64,000 nucleotides of DNA from positions 15,298,321-15,362,320 of the forward strand of contig NC_092578.1 in assembly GCF_037975245.1 (NCBI RefSeq), given 5' to 3'. Numbering within the stretch: the first letter of the stretch is position 1; the number at the start of each line of letters is the position of its first letter. The stretch comes from Apostichopus japonicus. Taxonomy: Eukaryota; Echinodermata; Holothuroidea; Aspidochirotida; Stichopodidae. Below, piece after piece: positions 12,201-24,200 of this stretch. A program made the position numbers and the translations under genes. The notes under the pieces were generated by a model. That model searched no databases. It was not told where the DNA came from and worked only from the letters and a program-made list of their open reading frames with translations.

Positions 12201-15200
12201 CATTGTCAGCTACGATCGGCACACGCCATAACCAGTGCTTGAGGGTGGATAGCTAGGCCTAACATTAGGCTATGCAGCCCTTATATGCGTGCATCAGTTA
12301 GGTACCTTGTAGTATTGAACTGACCTTGGTTGCCAACGTTAGTAGTTGTGAGAAGTACACACTCAAATGACGAGATGCAGTTCAAAATAAATTATATCCG
12401 ACGTGTTTGTCCTCTTTGTGTTCTTCTTATTATTTAACTTCAATTTAATAGTAGAGGATATGGAGAAAATCTTTTCAAACACATTGATCACAGTTCGTGT
12501 TCAAAAAATGAACGTTAAAACTTGAAAGGTACATTGCGCAATCCACAATACCACACGACACGTACAGTCGAAGGAGGGGGGGGGGGAGGCTCTGGGAGTT
12601 TAACAACTAAGATGCAACAAGTAATATTAGAACAATGAACAATCACGGGGGGGGGCTCTGAGTTTAACAACTAAGATGCAACAAGTAACTTTAGAACAAT
12701 CACGGGGGGGGGGGGGCTCTGAGTTTAACAACTAAGATGCAACAAGTAACATTAGAACAATCACAGTCCATTATTCACAAGACACACCTGGCGTCAGGCT
12801 TGAGTCAAGGAATATTAAAGGAGTAATAATGTTGCATACATGGCTGGAAATTACAGATGTTGCTGTTGGGACAATTCTCCTTTGTACGCTAATAGATTTT
12901 ATTTTCTTTGTAAGTTTCCTTTAAACATTTCTTCTTATCAGTTATCAGACAAGGCGTCTCTCAGTTGGTTTTCGTTTGCGTTGAAGAACACATGTTTCCA
13001 ACTTAAACGTTAACAATTTATATTCTTTGCCGACCTAATCCCCGCTTTTGCCAGGGATATTTTTCAACTTGTACTTGAAAGTGTAGACGGTAAATTCTCT
13101 TCACTCCTTGAAGAGAAATTTATTTTACCGCCAAGATACCACCCGCGAACATGGCTAGAACATATAATATAACATTTAACATGAACGTGATATTTTTTTC
13201 TGAACACGAATTTGAACTTCGTGAAGTACAGTAAACACAAGACAAACGATAGGTGTACGTGATGTTAAAACTTTAAGTAAATTTTTTACTAACCTATTTC
13301 TTTTCGACATATTTACTTCAGTTTAGTTAACGTGGGTTATAAAATGAGAGTCAGAAGGCAGTAACATTTCTTGAATTTATTCTTCTTATTTTTAACAATT
13401 TACTGCGAACGAACATACTTGAACACGCTGTTGGTAAAGCTTCAAAAATACGCATCTTAGCGATCGAGATTTGGATGTTTTCAATGCAATTCGGGAGGGG
13501 GAAAAAAACCGGTTTTTGAGCCAGATTCGGTTTTTTGCTAGAGAAAAACCGGTTGTAATTTTTCGCGAAACCGTGCAAGCTTAGGTGGTATGTTAATGAT
13601 ATTATGACCATACAACACTGAGAACATCAAAATACAGAGAAAATTAACCTCAATATAGTAGCTATTCCAATTGTATCACATATCAATGTAAATCAACAAA
13701 AGACAAATAATAGGAAAGTAAAGGGTTTTTGAAGGAAATATTCCGTCGATGACAATACAGACCACAGACTGTCACCCAATAACTGTGTAGTAAGGGAGGG
13801 TTTACCCAGTCAATAAAAATAAGTTTAAATATTGACTGTCATCTCAAATTAGGGACAAGATATTGGGATATTGAGTTATTGATATTGAGTTTAATTTTCA
13901 TATTGAGTTTAATTTTTTTTTTTATTTAATTTAATTTTAATTTTTAAATTTAAATTTAAATTTTTTAAATTGACTTTAAGATATTGTGTTTAATTTTTCA
14001 CATAATGCTATGGGATTCTTTTGCCTCATTTTCTTATTCTTGTCAACCACTAGAATAATTCTTGTCTTTTAACAAGCGGCTTAATACGTACCTTCCTTCA
14101 GAAAGGAACAGAGATCTTGAACAGACGGCTCTCCCAGTCTCGACTTGACTAGCATCACAACAGGTTTACCGTAAACCCCCGCTAACTTGCTGGCCTTCTT
14201 CATCACCACTCTTAGTTTAGCCTGATTCTCTTCTATATCGTGACCGGGGTGACAGGTGTAGAATTTACAGCGGGCTGCAAACGCTGCTAGTCTGACCAGG
14301 CTGGTCCGGCCGGTAGCGTGCGTCCTTCCGATGACCAGAGCATTCCCTCCAGGTGTTGCCTTATGATAAAGTCATAGAGTTTTAAACTTAAATATTGCTC
14401 TCGTCTAAATTTCCGGTCAGAAGTAATTTGTGACCATAAATTAAATTTTGTCGACATGAAAAAATTTAAAGACAAATATGGACATGTAGCAGAAAGTGGG
14501 TTCATCTGAAATTCTCCCCCGGATGACCACAAAGGAGTTAGGAATACAACTACTGTGCTGGCATATAACAAACGGAATAACAAAGGTACGCAGTGTATAT
14601 TTTGTGGATATCGTTTTTTTGCTCTTTTACCCTTTGACACAAACAAATAATAGTTAAGCTGATAGATGTGAGCTTAACACAAACAACTTTAAATACTAGA
14701 AAAATTATGACTTGGAGTGGGCTTTGTAAATTTTCATCATGTTTCATGTCCCTTTGTGAAAAAAAAAATGTGCATTGAGTGATTTGCCAGCACACTTCCA
14801 GTTGGGTTTTCTTTCTGTTGCTATGGTAACATTATGAAATTCTCAACAGCAAGTCATCATTGATATCGTACCATAAAAGGCCCCCTCAACTATAAATCTG
14901 AAGATGGCAGGCCAGATTCTAGATTGCTTGTGAAATTTATTCTATATCCATCAGATAAGTAGGTTACTTATCTCTGGTTAAACTCCCCACGTACAGTAAA
15001 CTACTAGTCACATGGCAGTTGCTATGGTTATAAGCATGGTTTCTATTTTTTTAACTCTTTTATTTATTTAAATCCTTTTTTTTTTCTTTAAAAAAACAAT
15101 TTCTGAGATCATCACGTGACACAAATTTTCTTTTGTTCTGGCAGAATTGTTTGATGCAAGATGACATTTATACCATTTAAGTAACAACCAACCTGAAACT

Positions 15201-18200
15201 TTTTAATTCGAAGGCAGGTACTAAAACTGATCTTGCAGGGCAAACTAAACTTCTGTACCCAAACCTCTGGCATCTACACTTAAGGATGTACCCATGCCAG
15301 TATCTATTCCATGGCAGACAAAACGATGTTAAAACCGGGAATCTAACACCGGAGGAACGATGATACAATTCATGAAGCATGAGAGTTTTTATCTTGACTC
15401 CACTTTTACAAGAAAATGCTCTGACTCACCAAAACTCTAGTCAGCCTAGCCATGTGATGGAGAGCTTCCTCAAAGAAGGTCAAGTTCATCTTGGTAGCTG
15501 AGATTTCATTATAGTTACCCAGGACTTTCCTTAATCCTTCCTCTAGCTGTGATGAGCTACACTCCATGTAACCTGTGAAAGAAAAACAAAAGAAAACTCC
15601 ATGGCAACACTGAAAATGCTAATTAACCTATGGAAAATGAGAGAAAACTCCATGGCAACACTGAAAATGCTAATGAACCTATGGAAAATGAAAGAAAACT
15701 CCATGGCAAAACTGAAAATGCTAATTAACCTATGGAAAAGTGAAAGAAATCTCCATGCCAACACTGAAAATGCTAATTAACCTATGGAAAATGAAAGAAA
15801 ACTCCATGGCAACACTGAAAATGCTAATGAACCTATGGAAAATGAAAGAAAACTCCATGGCAAAACTGAAAATGCTAATTAACCTATGGAAAAGTGAAAG
15901 AAATCTCCATGCCAACACTGAACATGCTAATTAACCTATGGAAAATGAAAGAAAACTCCATGGAAAAAAACTACATGCAAATATTCGCTACAATGTCCAG
16001 AATCTACGAAAACGAAAACAAAACCAAGTAGTCGATATCAATTTAATCACTGTTTCTTTTTTCCTTTTCATCGAGAGTGACTCAACTCGTTAAGCCTACT
16101 AACATTTTATAGATCACTTCCCTTCTCATAGTGCGATGACTTTTGTTAATTAATATTTCAATATTTTGTACACTGAGGAAACACAAATAAATAAATGAAT
16201 GAAATAAATGAAAGAAAATAGGATAAACTGAATACAATTTTCCTCCACCAAATCTGTTATCCTACAAACAAACAAAAACATGAAAAACCTACAAAATTTT
16301 GTAACACATCAAACCTGTAAAAGTAAACTACATAGATAAATTGAATACAAATTTCCTCTGAAAAATATACTAGTAACCTAAGGAGAAAACAACACATCAA
16401 TGGTTACATCAAGGGCAAATGTTTTCTTAAAAAATCTTTTAGTACAAATTTATGATTAAACCCAATCGCTTTTAGTGAAATCATTCAGAGAGTTCAAGCA
16501 TATTTGGGAAAGAAAACTACTTTAACCTCAGTTTCCAATCTATGTCAAATCTATGTCTTGCGTGTTGATTGCTTTGTGACCAGCGTGGTATTAAACTAGA
16601 GTGCTATAAAGAATAAAAATCCGTACACAAATAAACTAAGAGAAACACCTTGCCTATAGTGTCTACAGTTATTCAACAGATACAAAAAAAGAATGACCTT
16701 GGACAAATAAATTTTGATAAAAGATGTAAAAGTCAGTTTGAATCCAGCACTTCCCATGGGTGAATCAACATAACATAACTATATTTTACCATGGTTACAC
16801 ACAGATACAGTCATATAGATACCATCAATTTGCAGTAAACATTAAATCATTTGTGCTTAGACTCTGTATCTATTATTTTCAAAAGTTATTTTGCTGTAAG
16901 TAACTATGCTTCTCCAGAGCTTTAAGTTATTATAATTCTCTTTTGACAAACACGAAAGCATAGAATGACACACAAAATATATTCTGATTCTATGTGATGG
17001 TTGCTATGGCAACAAGCATCATGTCTGTCATTTTGCTGTAAGTAACTATGCTACTCCATAGCTTTAAGTTATTCCAATTCTCTTTTGACAAACACAAAAG
17101 CATAGAATATCACACAAAATATAACCTGATGCTAAGTGCTGGTTGCTATGGCAACAAACATCATGTCTGTATGGTGAACTTTACCTTTCTCTGTTTCCTT
17201 CTGGCCGGTGGCGATGAATTTAGACATAGCTATGTCTGTCAGACGTTCATCATGACTTTTAAGCTGTAGAAAAATATTGCTGAATTGTTATCAATATATC
17301 ATGATGTAGAAGGTGTGCTTGGGAAACAGGCTATTATTAACTTTTTTAACTTTAAGAACATTACATATTATCCAAACTGAAGCTCATGATGTAGAGTCAT
17401 ACGTTTTTTTACCCACCATGCACCACTTCATCCTGAAGAATATTCCCTTAGGCTTACATAATGATAAACAGACCTATTCTCTTTCAATTAGCAGCATAAT
17501 ATACCTTTATAAATTCCCTCGGTAAAACAGTCTGCAGCCATATTTGTTAACAATTACCCAGCATGCATCACTTCTTCCTGTAGAATGTTCCCTTATTCTT
17601 ACATAATGATAAACAGACCTATTCCCTTTCAATCAGCAGTATAATATACCTTTATTAATTCCCTCGGTGAAACAGTCTGCAGCTATATTTGTTAACAACT
17701 ACCCAGCATGCATCACTTGTTCCTGTAGAATATTCTCTTACATTGTGCCAAGCACATCCATTCCCTTTCAACCAGCGACATAATATACCCCTTACAAACT
17801 CCCTGGGTCAAAAAACAATCTGCAGCCATATTTATTGACAACTACCCAGCATGCATCACTTCTTCCTGTAAACTAACCTGTTCCATGGTGATAAGAGGAC
17901 CACCGAGTAGCGTTTCAGCTCCCGAGTCACTGAGCAATCCTGGTTTAAAGGTGACTCCTTTCCTGGGTGAATGTGACCTTTTATCTTCATATGAGGATCT
18001 CCTGTCCTTTGTGATCTGCTTTCCGTGGTTAGATGGTTTTACTAATGGCGGGTGAGGCTCATGCTTCAGAGGTAGAACTAAAAATACGACAGCCAAGAAA
18101 AATTCAGTCAAATTAGTAAGTATTTTTTGCTTTAAAGCAAATTAAATCACAAAATTGCAGAATATTTTTCAATAATTAAAGTAAAATTGTTATACACAAA

Positions 18201-21200
18201 TGCAGATAATCTCAAAGGAAATTGACTCTTTCAAAGAAAAAAAATATCATAGTAGTTAAAAATTTTCTCACCTTCTGTGTCTTCCACAGCAGGTTCTTTC
18301 CCAGTAGCTATCGGTGGCAGTGGTTGCTGGTCTTTATCTAATGACCCTGCCAAGATTGAGAATATTGCCCCCAAAAAATAAACAAGTCAATCAATCAATC
18401 AATTGCAAGGAACATATTCACATGGATGTAATATCATTATGATTTATAAAATATTAGAGGATCCAACGTTCGGATCCTTGCGAGATCTTTTTCAGATACA
18501 AACATATAAATATACGGAAGAAGCAAGCTGTGAAGGTAGACTGTCATTTACAGGGAATAATTTATCCCGTATAAACGTATAGCAAAGTACTATGTAAAAT
18601 GGTTAAGTTGCTACACAAGTGCAAAGATGTATAGCAGGTTTTTTTTACAAAGGAGCCATAGTATTTTATAAAGACACTTCAAACCTGCTACGCAAGATAG
18701 GAACGATCATTTATTCCCTGATTTAGCCAAGTCACAAGGGCTGTGGAGACCTACCTTAAACCAAATATCATTCAACGTTCACAGACTTAACACAACTGAC
18801 AGTATTTCGAATATCAGTGCTTATGGTGTAACATTGTTGAAATTTTTTGACTTGCTGCATTTGTATGGGAAACTTAACATTTTAAACAAGGGGAATGCTT
18901 GATGGAGACTTTGCCTTGAAATAACATATTATGCTTTATGAGAGTGTGCTGTTAGGAACATTCTAAATTTCAAGATTTAATTATACTTACTAATCTTCAC
19001 TAACTATTATAAATCACATATAATTTCCAAAACACTGTAGCACCTGAAGAAATTGGCACTACTCAAGTCCATCAACACTCCTAGATGTATCTTTCATACA
19101 AATTGTGAAACAGACTATCAATGCTTTGCTTAGCATAAATTCCTTCTCAACAATGAACTATAAACTTAAAACTATAAACTTCTCACAAACAATAAAGCAA
19201 AACGATCGACTTGTTCAATAATTCCTTTTAAAGCTGTTTTACACAGTGTCTGTTGTGCCCAGTGATAAATTATCCAGTACTGCAGATGAGGTAAGTACCT
19301 AGGGGGCTACCAAGGTCAGGGGGATCCCCATGGCCAAGAGTCCCCACATCCAAGAACCTCACAGCCAAGAGCCCTACAGCCAAGAGCCCCACAGCCAGGG
19401 GCCCTACAACCAAAGGCTCTACAGCCAAAGGCCCACCCAGCCAAGGGCCTCAAAGCTGAGGGACTTACAGCCATGGGCCTCACAGCCAAGAGCCCCACAT
19501 CCATGGGCCTCACAGCCAAGAGCCCCACAGCCAGGGGCCCTACAGTCAAGGGCTTTACAGCCAAGAAGCCCACACAGCCAAGGGCCTCACAGCCAAGGGC
19601 CCCACAGCTAAGGGACCTACCTACAGCCATGGGACCAACAAGGTTAAGGGGTACCAAAGGTTAAGGGAGCTTCTGTGAACACTTCAAGGTAAGACATATC
19701 AACTTTAAATTTTGGGGGATTGTGCCTGCAAAACATGATAAAGAAGGGTAGGGGCGGGGAGGCATGCATTTGGTACCTTAGGACCCCAACAAATGTCAAT
19801 CTGGGACTGGTTGTGTCCTTTAATTGCAAACAATATAATCAATCACTGCGAGTGAGTACCAACCTGGCGTAGATAAGGTACGGCTGTGAAAATCAGACTG
19901 TACCCCCTCGGAATCCAGTGAGTCTGAATTAGGTGTGGTGACTGCAGGGAGACTGATGGAGGTGCTGGAGGATGTAAGTGCTGGGAGTGAAGGGGGTGAG
20001 AGGGGGGTGTGTATGGTTAAAATTAATAAGTGCATATCACAAGATGACATAGCAAATAAAGGTCAAAAAATTGAAAAATATTTGTACAAATGAATGCATT
20101 ATAAACATTTGTCATGAAAACACTCCAAAACGATAAAATGTGCCAAAAATACAACAACAAAGAAACAAATAAATTAAAAATTAATAACAATAAAAAATCC
20201 ATAATTATGTTACTTGTTAAATATGATCATAAAATATACTTGCCAATGCCAATAATTCATACATGAAATTTATATGACATAATTAGTATATCAATCATTA
20301 GCAAATAAATAAAAATTTAAAACAAAATCAAATGTGTACAGAAACAAAAACAAGAGCAAAATTAAATCAAGAAAATTATCACTGTTGAGCTGGTGAAAGA
20401 TTTATATTGCATTGTTAACACAGTGCAAGAATTCATGTCCATGTTTCTACTTATGAACAGTAACTGAAAGTTGACGAATATTACAAGTGATAAAATTTTC
20501 TTTCTTTTGTCTGTTTCAATATTTTGACCTTTGCCCCTTTCACTTGTATTTTAAGTGCACACATTTCACACACACAAAAAACAAAACAAACGAGAGTTTA
20601 ATGTTCGTATGAACTTTGCCGTAGACGTTTACCACTGTCTGACTTAAGTATTGTGTTAAAATTAAAGCTTGCACACTTTACGATATTCCCAAAATAATCA
20701 TTCATGACTTTCTAACAAAAAGAATATGTATGTTTATGGATTCCCCGAGCGTTGAATTTCTTGCTCCGTTTGTCCAATAAGACGTATAAGCTTACTTGAT
20801 AATAAGCATTTAAGGGGTTAAGTTTTTTAGTATGGCCGAGGTGACTTCACTTTAAAAATTACTGGAAAAGTGGTAAAATTCTCATTTTTCGTGCATAACA
20901 TTAACAGAGAACGAAAATGATTTTTCAACAAACTGCAACAAAGGATACTTATGTCAAAATTTAAAATTAAAAAAATTTCAATTTTTATCCCAGATTAGGA
21001 TTTACTTAGATGAACGTAACAAACCTTTCTGGGGCTCGGGGGAGGTGTTAATCGGACGAGGTACTGAATCCTCCTCCTCTTCCTTCGGCTCAATCTTTTC
21101 CGATGACAGAGATTCTTGGTAGGGGAGGGAACAAAGGGATGGTTCCTCAAGTATGAGGGAAGGAGAGGGGGGTAGATTCGGACCCTCAGCGACGCAGAAA

Positions 21201-24200
21201 TATTGTTCAACGGTATCTTCAAGCATTGCTGAGAACCAGTCCATATCTAGAGTAGCAGGAATGAAATCAGAATCTAAGTAAATTACTACTGGTATTCCAT
21301 CCAGGAGTTATTTACCGTTCATTTTTTTTTTCATTTCTAATACTAAATTCATGATACTGTAATGGTTAAATCAATTGACTTATAAACAAGTGTAAACAAA
21401 ATTTCTGTTTGAAGGAAAATCAAATCAAGACATGGCTGCAAGATATATGCAGTATAAGATATGCAAATGATGTTACATATGCAAATTACATTATGATGAA
21501 CCCTTATTCTTCTATTAAAGGCTGCATATGTGATATTGAACAATGGTTACGATGTAATATCAGTAGAAAATCTTACAAAAGTATTTTCAGATAAGTCAAG
21601 GATGGGAAGTCTTAAAGACAGGAAGTTGACAGTGAATACTTTTTAAGAAAAAGTCACCCAGGAAAGAACCTGAGCACGAAACCCAAACTACCGAACGACT
21701 GATCCGCTCTCAACCCCAAGTCCCCTTGCATTGGGACTGTGACTGTGTGATCATCGTTGGGTGTGCATCACCATTCCCCTCGAAAGGGAACAGATACTAC
21801 ACATGATCTTAGCCAAAAGGCCGAGAGTGAATACAGCATCTCAGGGCATACAGTCAATCATTGGGTAAAATTAGTCTACATTAGTCTACATTATAGCTGT
21901 TTTGATTTTAAAGCATATATATCTGTCTCACATGAGGTGAACAGACCTCCCAGCGGCGCTTCAACAAAACAAAGGTTTTTCTAAAGGTTGTAAATGAAGA
22001 AATAAAGGTTTTAAGGCTTCAAACATGAAAATAAAGGATTTAAAGGTCCAAAATGAAGTTAATTTGTAACATACACATCATGTATGCCTATTTTTACATC
22101 ATCAGTGGTCCTTATTTAAATTACCTGACTTAGACTAACTGTTGTTTGTGAGTCTGTTTTGTATCACTGCATGAATCATACCTGGCTGTCTACAAAAACT
22201 GAATGGCCAATGGTTAGCATGACTCAATACAATATTTCTACTCTAAACTTAATCTTTAAATATTTGTTTTGTAACTTCACTAATAATAAAGGTTTTAAAG
22301 AGGTTTTTTGAAACATAAAGAGCCGTTTTTTAAATAAAGGTTTGAAATTTCATGGAAACGTACATCACGGAAACAGATTTACTGCTAAGTTGCATACTGA
22401 ATATGCAAGAGACATATTTAATGCTAATTTGCATACTGAATATGCGCAACAATGTTTTTGATGGCAACTCTGGTATTCACTCCAAAAATGCACTAATCAC
22501 AATGGCTTGAAATTGAAAATCTTCTCACCTGAAACTGACGTTATTCTGTCAGTGTAAGTCCTGGTAACTTCATGACACCACAATCTTATAACGGATCTCA
22601 TCATAGGGGGCGCCATTGTCGTCAGCTGCAAACTACCACGATAAGCCTGTGACTGGCGACGACCTGTAAGTAACAACAGAGAGAGACGTACCAACAGAGT
22701 TCATGCCGGGTTCACCTGTTCATCGACCGAATCAGGCAGTCTAAGAACATTCATGTATACCGTGTCGTTTATTCAAACTTCCATTTGTAAATAAATCAAA
22801 AGCCCAAAAAATACACTTTGAATAATCTGGTGGGTATCGTATGTTTGCATTTGTGCGTTTCGAAGAAAGTCAGGTCAGTTGACAAAATCGTTGAGTTAAT
22901 CTTTCTTTATCTTTTTATATCATTAATTAATTATCATTTAAGTATTGCAAATTGAATAAAACAACCCTCTCAGGGTTGTCTACATTTGTTTGACTACGAT
23001 CATACTTTAAACTATCATAATAATAATACATAATATCATATGGTCAAAATATGCCAAAAATATTGATATGGGTTAATAAGTGTATTGAAAATATATATTA
23101 CTTCCTCCTCCTCCTCCACCTCCTCCAACCCTTCTCTGGCCATGTTTGGGTCTATTCTCTCCCCTGCTGCTCCTAGCAGAGAGAAGGTGCAGGCCGGACA
23201 ACACATGATGGATATCGTGGTGAGAGAAGATATAGTGAGGGTTGGACGGCGTACAGGTCAAATGTCGCTTGACCGTGTCATGCAATGCCACTGTTGCCGA
23301 GAGTATGGCCTGCACAGGAAGAGATAAAAAAAACACAGTTGACTGACTTAATAACCACATTGTGGTGATATGGTGTTTGAAGAGAGCACTATGTGACAAT
23401 TATGATTCATGAATATTCATTATGTTGATATCAAGTCAAGATAATTGGATATAAGGAACTACTTAAAGGTCATCAGGATTGGCTCCAAAAAATTGCTAAA
23501 AAATTTGCTAGACGTTTTCAAAAGCACCTTCCTAGAAGCTCTCAACCTCCATGTTTATGAGAAATTTTAGAATTTGACAATTAAATGTCTTGGTGTGGGT
23601 AACTACTTTTTTAGGGTTGTGGGAAATATGCTTGTTGAAGTTGATCATTATCTGACACTGTATAGGAAACTTGGGGACAATACTTATGACTGAGGGGGTG
23701 GGGGTTGAGGGATGGGGGTGTGGGTGGGGTGGGGGGCTATAGATTCTTGATACAAAAAGTCAGGTTGATCTGATAGAGGTAAAGGAAAAATGGGAAGTAG
23801 AATGTAGGAATGAAACATGTAGAAATCTTATTATGATAGTTGATATTCAGGTGTATGCATTTTGTCTGTGAAGAAGATCCTGGTGAGATCATATTCAGCA
23901 ATCGCTCTAACTTCTACACATTCACAAGAATAGGCTTTGTAGTTGACAAGTAGTGTGTTGATTTGATTTTGATTGTTTTTGGCTCATTTGGCTCTCATTG
24001 AGTTGCTTTCATATTCAATATAGCTTTATACACGACTATACAAATATCAAAACTAGCATGCTACCAATTTGTGATATGGTACCTTGGCCCTCTCAAAGTT
24101 TCTTACCGTGGCGAGTTCTTGGTGACGAGCGAGTGAATACGCTGGGAATTCCTCCAACCAGCTAGTAAGGTTACTCCCGTGCATAGCCAACACGGACTCC

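Noticed and set aside
19316-19657. Overlapping open frames on both strands with GCG or SQEP repeats
   Set aside because: Both are translations of the same 15- to 20-bp tandem array.
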